NCBI GenBank assembly: GCA_030148365.1
Contig: JASBTO010000186.1
Coordinates: 1-12,510, forward strand
DNA: 12,510 nucleotides
Source: Kangiellaceae bacterium
Lineage (GTDB): Bacteria > Pseudomonadota > Gammaproteobacteria > Enterobacterales > Kangiellaceae
Direction of reading: 5' to 3'
The notes beneath the pieces are model-generated. The model was not told where the DNA came from and ran no database searches. It was given only the letters and a program-made list of their open reading frames with translations. This document shows, in pieces, positions 5,912 to 12,510 of this stretch (positions are counted from its first letter, which is position 1; every line of letters begins with the position of its first letter). The translations under genes were made by a program, and so were the position numbers.

Positions 5912-6592
5912 TTAAGCCGGCTTACCGCGCCGGACAAATCCTGCCAGCACCAGCAACAGAGGCGCGAATAACCAAAGGCTGGCCGGGGTGGGAATACCGT
6001 TAACGACAATGGCAGTAATCGTCATCTCCTCAAAAACGATGCCAAGCGCATCGACGGGGCCATCGCTGATCCCGAAACTGAATACGGTCAAGCCGTTAAA
6101 GTCGTAGGTGCCGGTGGCATCGAGAATATCCAGGGACGGCAAGGGGTCGTTGCCATAGGTGACCAGGTAGTTGAAACCGAAATCGCCAAAAATTCCCGGC
6201 TCGTCGGTCGGCACGCCCTCAAACCCGTCCGGGCTGGTGCCGATGAAGAAACCGTCCACCGCCGGATCGTCATTACGGATTACGAAATAGGGGGTGCCGG
6301 GAAAGGGATTCGCGAGATCCAGGGTCGCGGCGCCGATGCTCAGGTCGAAAGACGCCGGGTCAATCACATAGCCCCGGGTCGGAAACATGGCGCTGTCGAG
6401 AAAGTCATCGACATCGAGCAAGAAGGTCAGGGTGACCGCGTCGCCGGCATTGACCCCCGCCAATTCGCCTGAGCTGATCAGGTTGAAGTCAACGGTGCCG
6501 GTGGCGGTGACCTCGACAAAGTCGGCTCTCGCCACCGAGCCGAGGCCAATGCCCAGTACGATAATCAGTGTCGTTGCGATTCTTTTGAACAT
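5912..6592 (-). CDS. Exported PEP-CTERM-like sorting-domain protein
   Basis: A 226-residue secreted protein of unknown function. An N-terminal signal peptide (MFKRIATTLIIVLGIGLGSV, cleavage predicted after ARA at residue 23) precedes an acidic, Gly/Asp/Phe-rich, beta-strand-type body with no recognisable enzyme motif and no cysteine. The C-terminus has the tripartite sorting signal of PEP-CTERM proteins: a PTPAS motif at about 201-205 replacing the usual VPEP or VPLPA, one hydrophobic helix (about 206-219) and an arginine-rich end (RRGKPA). Exosortase systems process such proteins in exopolysaccharide-making gammaproteobacteria; no exosortase gene lies in the window. The ATG at 6592 is chosen because AAGGAG lies 6 nt upstream and the signal peptide then starts correctly; an in-frame ATG at 6664 would add 24 unlikely residues. 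Confidence 0.85.
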   Translation of the reverse strand: MFKRIATTLIIVLGIGLGSVARADFVEVTATGTVDFNLISSGELAGVNAGDAVTLTFLLDVDDFLDSAMFPTRGYVIDPASFDLSIGAATLDLANPFPGTPYFVIRNDDPAVDGFFIGTSPDGFEGVPTDEPGIFGDFGFNYLVTYGNDPLPSLDILDATGTYDFNGLTVFSFGISDGPVDALGIVFEEMTITAIVVNGIPTPASLWLFAPLLLVLAGFVRRGKPA

Positions 6593-6901
6593 AACTCTCT
6601 CCTTGGGGGCAGGTTCGACTGTTTTGTTGATGCTGAATACTTCGTCTCCGGAGGGGCCATGCACTTTTTATTCCGGAAAACCCAAGCTATTGAAACAAAA
6701 TAAAAATATTTTTTATTGCGGTGAGCACTTCATGGGCAAACCGCCGGATTGTAAAATTCTTCAACAGAAAAGCAGCGCGGCACCGCCAGGGAAATTCGAG
6801 CTACTATCCAGAGTTACAGAAGTTGGCGCCACGGCGCGGAGCGCCTGGCAGGGCTGGTAAATGGGCAGGGTAACTTTTGACGCAGAAAATCCGTGAGCAT
6901 C
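6593..6901. other. Divergent intergenic region between the PEP-CTERM-like and GFA genes
   Basis: About 310 bp. 6690-6718 is very A/T-rich and contains the inverted repeat AATAAAA / TTTTATT (6699-6705 and 6711-6717), probably within the promoter region of the minus-strand gene, though no convincing -35/-10 pair was found. The rest shows no ORF or structure that I can support. Confidence 0.45.
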
Positions 6902-7255
6902 ATGATCACATATCACGGTAATTGCCATTGCGGTGCGGTGATCTTTACCTTCCGTAGTGAAACGATCCGCTCAGGATTGCGCTGTAACTGCTCCATCTGC
7001 GTCCGCAAAGGCGCCCTCATGTCGACGGAGTACTTCGGACCGGACCGGTTTACGCGGGTGTCGGGCGAGGAAAATCTGGCGCTCTACCGGTTTGGCGATC
7101 GCCTGGTGAACCATTACTTTTGCCGCCATTGCGGGATATACCCATTCCACGAAGCTGTGGAGTGCCCCGGCCATTACCGGGTGAATCTGGGGTGCGTGGC
7201 GGAACTGGATGTGGCGATGCTGGAGGTCGCGTGGATCGACGGCCGAGCCTTCTGA
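6902..7255 (+). CDS. GFA/CENP-V family zinc protein
   Basis: A small (117-residue) single-domain protein of the GFA (glutathione-dependent formaldehyde-activating enzyme-like) family. All signature metal ligands are present, numbered from the ATG: GNCHCGAV (Cys8, Cys10), CNCSIC (Cys28, Cys30, Cys33) and CRHC (Cys74, Cys77), the two-zinc pattern of the family. Members of this size are mostly uncharacterised, and the formaldehyde-glutathione activity does not extend to all of them, so no substrate is proposed. The ATG at 6902 gives the family-like start MITYHGNCHCG; an in-frame GTG at 6893 would add three residues. No strong Shine-Dalgarno sequence is visible for either. It converges on the acetyltransferase gene, with 53 bp between stops and no clear terminator. 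Confidence 0.88.
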   Translation: MITYHGNCHCGAVIFTFRSETIRSGLRCNCSICVRKGALMSTEYFGPDRFTRVSGEENLALYRFGDRLVNHYFCRHCGIYPFHEAVECPGHYRVNLGCVAELDVAMLEVAWIDGRAF

Positions 7256-7308
7256 ACCCTGACGGGCCGCCTTGATTAAAGAAAACGACTGGCCCGGGAT
7301 GTCCCGCT

Positions 7309-7806
7309 TCAGCGATCGGCGGCCTCGAGTAACAGTTGCCAATAGCCGACATCGATCCACTGATCAAACTTCCTGCCGATTTGGCGAAACTGCCCGACTT
7401 TTCTGAAGCCCAGTTTTTCGTGCAATGCGACGCTGGCGGCGTTGGGCAGGGCGATGCCTCCTACCAGGCAATGCAGGTTCTGTTGTTCCATCCGTCCGAT
7501 GAGTTCCCGGTAAAGCTTCAGGCCCAGACCCCGGCCTTGTACCTCGGGTCGCAGGTAAATCGTGGTTTCCGCCGAGAAGCGGTAGGCCGAGCGATGTTTC
7601 CAGTCCGTACCGTAGGCGTAGCCGGCGATCCGGCCGTCAGATTCCATGACCAGCCAGGGATAAGTGGCGGAGATAGCGGTAATGCGTTGGCGAAGCATTT
7701 CTGCGGACACGATGTTTTCTTCAAAGGTGACGGTCGTGTTGGCCACATAATGATTGTAAATGGCGCACAATTCCGCTGCATCAGCAGGCAGGGCCGGTCT
7801 AATCAA
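7309..7806 (-). CDS. GNAT acetyltransferase, phosphinothricin/methionine-sulfoximine acetyltransferase-like
   Basis: A cytoplasmic acetyl-CoA-dependent N-acetyltransferase of about 165 residues. The start (IRPALPADAAELCAIYNHYV, then TVTFEE) is characteristic of the Pat/MnaT (YncA) branch. The acetyl-CoA pyrophosphate loop QGRGLG (Q/R-x-x-G-x-G/A) lies in the segment LRPEVQGRGLGLKLY, and the C-terminal motif PNAASVALHEKLGFRKVG is intact. Substrates in this branch include phosphinothricin, methionine sulfoximine and related amino acids; the substrate here is unknown. I prefer a TTG start at 7806 because AGGGAG lies 9 nt upstream and the protein then begins MIRPA like its relatives. The TTG at 7836 adds ten residues but has no Shine-Dalgarno sequence. 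It follows the DUF2254 gene on the same strand by 54 bp, so the two may be cotranscribed. Confidence 0.9.
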   Translation of the reverse strand: MIRPALPADAAELCAIYNHYVANTTVTFEENIVSAEMLRQRITAISATYPWLVMESDGRIAGYAYGTDWKHRSAYRFSAETTIYLRPEVQGRGLGLKLYRELIGRMEQQNLHCLVGGIALPNAASVALHEKLGFRKVGQFRQIGRKFDQWIDVGYWQLLLEAADR

Positions 7807-7860
7807 TTCGCGGAACTCCCTGGTCGGCAGTCGCAACAGGGACAGAGGAGCGGGGGGTTG

Positions 7861-9267
7861 TCATGCATGGCCGCCGAGCCAGCCCTGATCGTCCCGCAGC
7901 CGGTCTGCGAGGGAGGGGTTCTCCGCAAGGCGTTTGGTCAGCAGGTAGCGGCGCTCGAGTTGCTCCCGATCGATATCCAGAGCCAGCGCCACCTGGCCGG
8001 CTTCCATGAGCGCCCTGGCATGACGGAGCAGTAAATCCCGGTGTGCCTTGTCTTCGAGATCAGAGGCCATTTCGGCAATCATCTTCATCATGTGCAGGGC
8101 CGAGTTTCGATCCGAGGCCACATAGGGGCGGGTCTGATCAAAAATGGCGGAAGCAAAGCGCTCAGGGGAAACGGGATAGGCGACCACGCGCAGTCGCTGG
8201 TCCGAATCATAGCGAAAAGCAGGGGGGCTCTGGCGGCTCAAAAATTCGCGGAGCGCACTCTCCAGCCAGTCGATGCAGGTATTGGCGGTAAAGGGGTCGT
8301 TGATCCCCGGAGACAGAGCCCGACCAATGATCTCCACAAGTTCATCCACCAGAAAGAGGATGTTCTGGGTGGGAGTTCTCTCACTCCCCAGCGCGAATAA
8401 TGAATAGAGCTCGCTTTCAGCCTCGCTGGTCAGGTTGTCGGCCGGCCCAGCAAGGATCAGGGACTTGCCTTTGGTGACAAAATCCCCGGGCCGGTATTCA
8501 AGACGCACGATCAAATCAAATTCAATTGCGGCCTTCAGCAAACCGTCCATATCCAGCGCCTGGATGTAACCTTCGTCCCGACATCTGACGCCCGCGGCGG
8601 TTTCAAGAAAGTCGTCGGGCAAGGAGACGACATCGGCGTCGGAGTCATCTTCAGGCGGCGGCTCTCCCACCCGGGCGGGGAAGAGTTTGTCGATGGCAGT
8701 CCGCAATTCCTTGCCCACATCAGCGGTAATGTTGCCGATATGGATGGTTTCCGGAATATGGTGAATGAAATAGATCAGCACTGCGACACTGGCGAGGGCG
8801 AGGAGTAATCCGCACAGGACCGAAATGTGCGGGACGAATGCGGAGACGGCTTCGGCACTGGCGGTGCTTTCAACGCCGCTGCGCACGGTCCGCAAGATCA
8901 TCAGGCAGTAAACAAAGGTGGCGATGAAAGTGCCGAGAGTGATCTGATTGCCCCGGTCCCGCATGAAGTTGCCGACCAGCCGCGGCCCGAACTGGGCGGA
9001 ACCGAAAGACACCGACACCATGGTCATGGAAAAAGTGACACCGGCGACGGTGATCATGGAGCCGGCGATGGTGGCCAGCACCGAACGGGCGCCCTCCGGT
9101 CGGTTTGCTTCGAGCCATTCAAAATGGCGCGGCCAGTCAGAGTCCAGATAGCGATCCATGGTGCCGGTAATTATGGCAAGCAGGATCGCGGCGAGCGCCA
9201 TCAGCATGGGAATAAACCAGTAGCTGGACTGGATGTTATAGACATACTGAATGAATTTGGCTTTCAT
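7861..9267 (-). CDS. DUF2254 family inner-membrane protein
   Basis: A 468-residue predicted membrane protein of the DUF2254 family, function unknown. Four hydrophobic helices occupy the N-terminal 170 residues (about 17-36, 62-85, 107-126, 144-168). Family-typical segments are FGPRLVGNFMRDRGNQITLG between helices 2 and 3 and LRTVRSG after helix 3. About 300 soluble residues follow, including an acidic loop (PPEDDSDAD), RLEYRPGDFVTKG and the conserved SPGINDPFTANTCIDWL segment. The ATG at 9267 gives a sensible first helix, but no strong Shine-Dalgarno sequence precedes it. The gene is divergent from the DUF1801 gene across 189 bp and probably heads a unit with the acetyltransferase. Family assignment is by remembered sequence pattern. 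Confidence 0.87.
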   Translation of the reverse strand: MKAKFIQYVYNIQSSYWFIPMLMALAAILLAIITGTMDRYLDSDWPRHFEWLEANRPEGARSVLATIAGSMITVAGVTFSMTMVSVSFGSAQFGPRLVGNFMRDRGNQITLGTFIATFVYCLMILRTVRSGVESTASAEAVSAFVPHISVLCGLLLALASVAVLIYFIHHIPETIHIGNITADVGKELRTAIDKLFPARVGEPPPEDDSDADVVSLPDDFLETAAGVRCRDEGYIQALDMDGLLKAAIEFDLIVRLEYRPGDFVTKGKSLILAGPADNLTSEAESELYSLFALGSERTPTQNILFLVDELVEIIGRALSPGINDPFTANTCIDWLESALREFLSRQSPPAFRYDSDQRLRVVAYPVSPERFASAIFDQTRPYVASDRNSALHMMKMIAEMASDLEDKAHRDLLLRHARALMEAGQVALALDIDREQLERRYLLTKRLAENPSLADRLRDDQGWLGGHA

Positions 9268-9456
9268 GGTGACGCCGTTACCGGATTGGCTTGTCAGGGA
9301 TGAGTATTAACCCGTGCCGGGAAAATGGCAAACCCGGTAGCTGGTGGTCTGGTGGCTTGACGGCGCGCAGGTTAGCGGGGCAAATTGGGATTGCCTGAGC
9401 CGGGAGTTCTCCGGTGGGGGCCAGTTATTGAACGTCAAACACAAACCGGAGTGACC

Positions 9457-9888
9457 ATGAGTGATCTGAAAACCCGCCGCACTGACGCCAGCGTGGAAGC
9501 CTTTCTTGACGGCGTGGAAAATGAATCCCGGCGCAAGGACTGCGACCGGATCATGGCGTTGATGGGTGAGATTACCGGCGAGCCCGCGAAGATGTGGGGG
9601 ACATCCATGGTCGGTTTTGGCAGTTATCATTACACCTACGCCAGCGGCCGGGAAGGCGACTGGTTCGTGTGTGGATTTTCGCCGCGCAAGCAGGCGCTGA
9701 CCCTGTATATCATGGCCGGATTCAGTAAATATGATGACCTGATGAGCCGGCTCGGCAACTACAAGACCGGCAAATCCTGTCTGTATATCAAGAGCCTGGA
9801 TGATGTTGACCTGACGGTACTCCGGCAACTGGTGGAAGCGTCGGTCGCCTATATCAACGAGACCTATCCGCCCGCATCTGACGGCTGA
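9457..9888 (+). CDS. DUF1801 domain-containing protein
   Basis: A small soluble protein of 143 residues. The opening (TDASVEAFLDGVENESRRKD, then MALMGEITGEPAKMWGTSMVGFGSYHYTY) and the later ALTLYIMAGF and GKSCLYIKSLDDVDLTVLRQLV segments match the DUF1801 pattern, whose members form a compact alpha/beta fold and mostly lack a defined function. The ATG at 9457 is preceded by GGAG with 5-nt spacing; the frame is open further upstream to 9385, but the extra 24 residues look non-coding. It has its own promoter region shared with the divergent DUF2254 gene; no clear -35/-10 was seen. A GC-rich hairpin lies 19 bp after the stop. Confidence 0.85.
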   Translation: MSDLKTRRTDASVEAFLDGVENESRRKDCDRIMALMGEITGEPAKMWGTSMVGFGSYHYTYASGREGDWFVCGFSPRKQALTLYIMAGFSKYDDLMSRLGNYKTGKSCLYIKSLDDVDLTVLRQLVEASVAYINETYPPASDG

Positions 9889-9906
9889 CCCCGGGTCCTG
9901 GCGACC

Positions 9907-9930
9907 GCCGGCCAGGGCCTTCCGGCCGGC
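9907..9930. repeat. GC-rich inverted repeat after the DUF1801 gene
   Basis: GCCGGCC (9907-9913) pairs with GGCCGGC (9924-9930) across a 10-nt loop. No T-tract follows, so it is a stable hairpin but not a classical intrinsic terminator. Confidence 0.5.
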
Positions 9931-10028
9931 CCGCCGACAATCTCTGCAGCGATCCGGATGGACTTGGGACCCCCAAATCCCGTAAAATACCGCGAATTTT
10001 ATCCACGGCTTTACTGCGAGCGCACAGG

Positions 10029-10062
10029 AGTCGGATTCCGCGCGTCGGGACTCCGATTTTTT
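10029..10062 (+). promoter_or_regulatory. Terminator-like hairpin in the carA leader (candidate attenuator)
   Basis: AGTCGGATTCCG (10029-10040) pairs with CGGGA and TCCGATT (10046-10050 and 10052-10058) through 12 base pairs with one bulged C (10051) and a CGCGT loop, then runs into TTTTTT ending at 10062. This is a complete intrinsic terminator only 25 bp upstream of the carA start codon, where ending transcription would silence carAB. A candidate promoter element (TAAAAT, 9983-9988) lies upstream. Attenuation control by pyrimidines or arginine is inferred, not shown. Confidence 0.6.
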
Positions 10063-10087
10063 GTATGCCCGCCATCTGGAGGTAGAC

Positions 10088-11218
10088 TTGATTCAGCCCG
10101 CCATTCTGGTCCTGGAAGACGGCAGCATGTTCCGCGGTCGCGCGATTGGCGCCGCCGGCGAGGCCGTCGGAGAGGTGGTCTTCAATACCGCACTTACCGG
10201 CTATCAGGAAATCCTCACTGATCCCTCCTACGCCAAACAACTGGTCACCCTGACTTATCCCCACATCGGCAACACCGGCACCAATTCCGAAGACGTCGAA
10301 TCCGGACGGGTCTGGGCGGAAGGCCTGATAATCCGCGACTTGCCGCTGCTGGCGAGTAGTTGGCGCAGTCAACAGCCGCTGTCCGAGTACCTCGAGAAAG
10401 AAGGCGTCGTCGGCATTTCCGACATTGATACCCGGCGACTGACCCGGCTGTTGCGGGACAAGGGCGCCCAGAATGGCTGCATCATGGCGGGCGACAATAT
10501 TGATGAAGCCCGGGCACTGGAATTGGCCAAGGGCTTTCCCGGTCTCAAGGGCATGGATCTCGCCAAGGAAGTCTGCACCCGCGAGACTTACCAGTGGACC
10601 GAAACCGAGTGGACCCTCGATGACGGTTACGGCCAGGCCACCGACACACCCTACAAGGTGGTGGCCTACGACTATGGGGTGAAATTCAATATCCTGCGCA
10701 TGCTCGCGCAGCGAGGCTGCGACCTGACCGTGGTGCCGGCGCAGACGCCCGCCAGCGAAGTGCTGGCCATGAAGCCCGACGGGGTCTTCCTGTCGAACGG
10801 CCCGGGCGACCCGGAGCCTTGCGACTATGCCATCGAGGCCATCCGGGAGATCATCGAAACCGGGCTGCCGGTGTTCGGTATCTGTCTGGGTCACCAGTTG
10901 CTGGCCCTGGCTGGCGGCGCCAAAAGTGTAAAGATGAAATTCGGGCACCACGGCGCCAACCACCCGGTCAGAAATCTCGACGACGGCAGCGTGCTCATTA
11001 CCAGCCAGAACCACGGGTTCGCCTCGGACGAGGAGACCCTGCCCGATAATATCCGGGCGACTCACCGTTCTCTGTTCGACGGCTCGCTGCAGGGTTTGCA
11101 CTTTACCGACAAACCGGTGTTCGGCTTTCAGGGGCATCCGGAGGCAAGTCCGGGACCCCACGACGCAGCGCCGTTGTTTGACCACTTTATCGAGCTGATG
11201 CAACAGCACAAGGCTTAA
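10088..11218 (+). CDS. carA: Carbamoyl-phosphate synthase small (glutaminase) subunit
   Basis: Hydrolyses glutamine and channels ammonia to CarB for carbamoyl phosphate, the precursor of arginine and pyrimidines. It has 376 residues, with an N-terminal small-chain domain (AILVLEDGSMFRGRAIG, TGYQEILTDPSY, IDTRRLTRLLRDKGAQNG) and a C-terminal class I glutamine amidotransferase domain (VVAYDYG, FLSNGPGDP, GICLGHQ, FQGHPEASPGP). The triad is intact: Cys266, His350 and Glu352. I choose the TTG at 10088 because GGAGGT lies 5 nt upstream and MIQPAILVLEDG then aligns with E. coli CarA, which also starts at UUG. An in-frame TTG at 10061 falls within the terminator tail of the leader. carB follows 38 bp downstream. 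Confidence 0.97.
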   Translation: MIQPAILVLEDGSMFRGRAIGAAGEAVGEVVFNTALTGYQEILTDPSYAKQLVTLTYPHIGNTGTNSEDVESGRVWAEGLIIRDLPLLASSWRSQQPLSEYLEKEGVVGISDIDTRRLTRLLRDKGAQNGCIMAGDNIDEARALELAKGFPGLKGMDLAKEVCTRETYQWTETEWTLDDGYGQATDTPYKVVAYDYGVKFNILRMLAQRGCDLTVVPAQTPASEVLAMKPDGVFLSNGPGDPEPCDYAIEAIREIIETGLPVFGICLGHQLLALAGGAKSVKMKFGHHGANHPVRNLDDGSVLITSQNHGFASDEETLPDNIRATHRSLFDGSLQGLHFTDKPVFGFQGHPEASPGPHDAAPLFDHFIELMQQHKA

Positions 11219-11256
11219 TTTTTCACGGACGGATTATTCAGGAAAGCGACCGACAC

Positions 11257-11988
11257 ATGCCGAAAAGAACCGATATTGAAAGCATTCTGATTCTGGGCGC
11301 GGGCCCGATCGTGATTGGCCAGGCCTGCGAATTTGATTATTCCGGCGCCCAGGCCTGCAAGGCGCTGCGGGAAGAGGGCTACCGGGTCATCCTGGTCAAC
11401 TCCAATCCCGCGACCATCATGACCGATCCGGAGCTGGCCGATGCAACCTACATTGAGCCGTTGCACTGGGAAGTGGTTGCCAAAATCATCGAGAAAGAGA
11501 AGCCTGACGTGCTGCTGCCGACCATGGGTGGCCAGACGGCGCTTAACTGTGCCCTGGATCTTGCGTCCAGAGGTGTGCTGGAAATTCACGGTGTCGAGAT
11601 GATTGGCGCCAAGCGGGAGGCCATCGACAAGGCGGAAGATCGGGAATTGTTCGGCAAGGCCATGACCAAAATCGGTCTGGATCAGCCGCGCTCCGGTATC
11701 GCCCACTCCATGGAAGATGCCTGGGGCGTGCAGAAGCAGGTGGGCTTCCCCTGTATTATCCGTCCGTCTTTCACCATGGGCGGCACCGGCGGCGGTATCG
11801 CCTATAACGTCGAGGAATTCGAGGATATCTGCGCCCGGGGTCTGGACTTGTCGCCCACCTCCGAACTGCTGATCGACGAATCGCTGATCGGCTGGAAAGA
11901 GTACGAAATGGAGGTGGTACGGGATCGAAACGATAACTGCATCATCATCTGCTCCATCGAGAATTTCGATCCCATGGGCGTCCATACC
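11257..11988 (+). CDS. carB: Carbamoyl-phosphate synthase large subunit, N-terminal 244 codons only (broken at a junction)
   Basis: Large synthetase subunit that makes carbamoyl phosphate from bicarbonate, ammonia from CarA and two ATP. Codons 1-244 are canonical: MPKRTDIESILILGAGPIVI, GQACEFDYSG, NSNPATIMTDP, LPTMGGQTALN, and the ATP-grasp region RPSFTMGGTGGG to CSIENFDPMGVHT. E. coli CarB (1073 aa) continues with GDSITVAPAQTL; here the next codon reads Pro and all similarity stops. The frame runs on to a stop at 12226-12228, adding 80 unrelated residues. AGGA lies 13 nt before the ATG. As it stands it lacks most of the first ATP-grasp domain and the whole second half. Because the downstream sequence is the 3' part of another gene, an assembly chimera is more likely than a real pseudogene. 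Confidence 0.95.
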
Positions 11989-11991
11989 CCT
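11985..11991. other. Abrupt sequence junction inside carB (probable contig chimera)
   Basis: carB homology is perfect in frame up to the HT codons ending at 11988, and a different coding frame (codons at 11991, 11994 and so on) is open from here to 12245 with sensible protein sequence. A short run of C residues at the join is the only possible microhomology. No inverted repeats, target duplication or transposase sequence is visible. Confidence 0.8.
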
Positions 11992-12245
11992 CGGTTCGTG
12001 AGGAATCGGGTGCGATCATCGCAGGGAAGGTCAGCATCTCGAGAGACGAGACACGCTGGGAGATGGAGCCCAGGGAGGACTGGGCGGCCGGGCGTTACAC
12101 GATCCTCGTCCATCCGGCGATCGAGGACCTTGCCGGCAACACCGTCAATCGTACTTTCGAGGAGGAAGGCCTCTCGGCCCCACACGCTACCGCGGAAGGC
12201 AGGCCGATCGAGATACCGTTCGCTGTAGCTCCCGGGGCAAGGTAG
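11991..12245 (+). CDS. C-terminal fragment of an Ig-like/SbsA-type domain protein (foreign segment)
   Basis: Only the last 84 or so codons are present; the 5' part is lost at the junction and no start codon belongs to this fragment (the ATG at 12063 is internal). The translation runs GKVSISRDETRWEMEP, REDWAAGRYTILVHPAIEDL and AGNTVNRTF. This matches the pattern of bacterial Ig-like (SbsA-type) domains, in which an aromatic strand is followed by AGxYxLxV and LEDLAGN, and a short tail ends the protein. Such domains occur in large secreted or surface proteins. The frame differs from that of carB. Its 3' end overlaps the convergent ASPIC/UnbV gene by 59 bp. Family assignment is by motif only. Confidence 0.65.
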   Translation, partial: SVREESGAIIAGKVSISRDETRWEMEPREDWAAGRYTILVHPAIEDLAGNTVNRTFEEEGLSAPHATAEGRPIEIPFAVAPGAR

Positions 12246-12510
12246 CCTGCACCTCGCCCTCCAGGATCGTGAGGATCTGGTTCGCCCGCTGAGAGTGCAG
12301 CGTCTGGACAAGTCCGGAGGGCCAGGCGATGTCGATTCTCTCCGCCTCCGTGGCACCGCCGAGTCCGAAGTGCAGGCGGATGTCGTTGCCGGAGAGATAC
12401 CCCGAGCCGGCACGAACCTCGTCAATCTGACGCCTCATGTCACCGGCGGAGCAGGATTCCGAGACCACCGAGACCCGAGCGCCGATCCCGTCACGGTTGC
12501 TCCCGACTCC
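12187..12510 (-). CDS. C-terminal fragment of an ASPIC/UnbV-domain (CRTAC1-like) protein, cut by window edge
   Basis: The frame is open to the window edge, giving about 107 codons up to the TGA-side end at 12187. It carries the ASPIC/UnbV signature in order: SNRDGIGARVSV, then GSGYLSGNDIRLHFGLG, then ERIDIAWPSGLVQTL and RANQILTILEG. In this family the module sits at the C-terminus of secreted proteins with FG-GAP/VCBS beta-propeller repeats, which would lie beyond the window. A GTG at 12468 is internal, not a start. Such proteins are abundant in Acidobacteriota, Planctomycetota, Verrucomicrobiota and Bacteroidota and uncommon beside carAB in gammaproteobacteria, supporting a foreign origin for 11989-12510. 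Confidence 0.85.
   Translation of the reverse strand, partial: GVGSNRDGIGARVSVVSESCSAGDMRRQIDEVRAGSGYLSGNDIRLHFGLGGATEAERIDIAWPSGLVQTLHSQRANQILTILEGEVQATLPRELQRTVSRSACLPR

Noticed and set aside
7256..7308. Terminator between the convergent GFA and acetyltransferase genes
   Set aside because: The only inverted repeat (CGGGA-TG-TCCCG) has a loop too small to form and no T-tract.
9992..10006. Possible ArgR box (GCGAATTTTATCCA) upstream of carA
   Set aside because: It is one base short of the TGAAT-N4-ATTCA palindrome and only the left half fits; an ARG box is plausible at carA but not supported here.
9854..11209. 451-residue minus-strand ORF antisense to carA
   Set aside because: It mirrors carA codons along the whole gene, has no recognisable motif, and is a common artefact opposite GC-rich genes.
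12063..12245. A separate 60-residue gene starting at the ATG at 12063
   Set aside because: The frame and protein pattern continue upstream to the junction, so this ATG is internal to a truncated larger protein.
1..12510. tRNA, rRNA, CRISPR array, insertion sequence or prophage genes
   Set aside because: No cloverleaf, rRNA-like stretch, regular repeat-spacer pattern, transposase or integrase was recognised on either strand.

Overview
The window is a chromosomal segment of a moderately GC-rich gammaproteobacterium that cannot be named from sequence alone. DnaK (with the C-terminal EEVKD signature), DnaJ, DapB, CarA and the start of CarB align closely with their E. coli counterparts. They follow the dnaK-dnaJ-dapB-carA-carB order common in that class. 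A protein with an N-terminal signal peptide and a PEP-CTERM-like tail suggests an environmental, exopolysaccharide-producing lineage.

Layout: (1) 1-2904 carries dnaK (5' end cut by the window) and dnaJ, each followed by an intrinsic terminator. (2) 2980-4112 is a two-gene unit with a 4-bp overlap: an ECF-type sigma factor and a four-helix membrane protein that may be its regulator. (3) 4179-4991 is dapB. (4) 4992-5911 has no credible protein gene. It holds two consecutive small-RNA units, at about 5279-5436 and 5760-5880, each with a promoter-like sequence, many GGA motifs displayed in hairpin loops, and a U-tailed terminator. These look like CsrB/RsmZ-type RNAs that sequester the translational regulator CsrA, and they are the most interesting content of the window. 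(5) 5912-9888 is accessory: a PEP-CTERM-like exported protein (-), a GFA-family zinc protein (+), a GNAT acetyltransferase and a DUF2254 membrane protein (both -), and a DUF1801 protein (+). (6) 10029-11218 is carA, with a UUG start and a terminator-like hairpin in its leader. (7) carB starts at 11257 but its homology ends abruptly after codon 244 (about 11988).

From about 11989 to the end the DNA belongs to something else: the C-terminus of an Ig-like-fold protein (+) converging on the C-terminus of an ASPIC/UnbV-domain protein (-). These families are typical of large secreted proteins in other phyla. No transposase or repeat marks the join, so a chimeric contig is the simplest explanation.

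Together the native genes cover protein folding (DnaK/DnaJ), lysine and cell-wall precursor synthesis (DapB) and carbamoyl phosphate for arginine and pyrimidines (CarAB). The lineage-specific regulatory insertions are the sigma/membrane pair between dnaJ and dapB, and the twin sRNAs plus accessory genes between dapB and carA.
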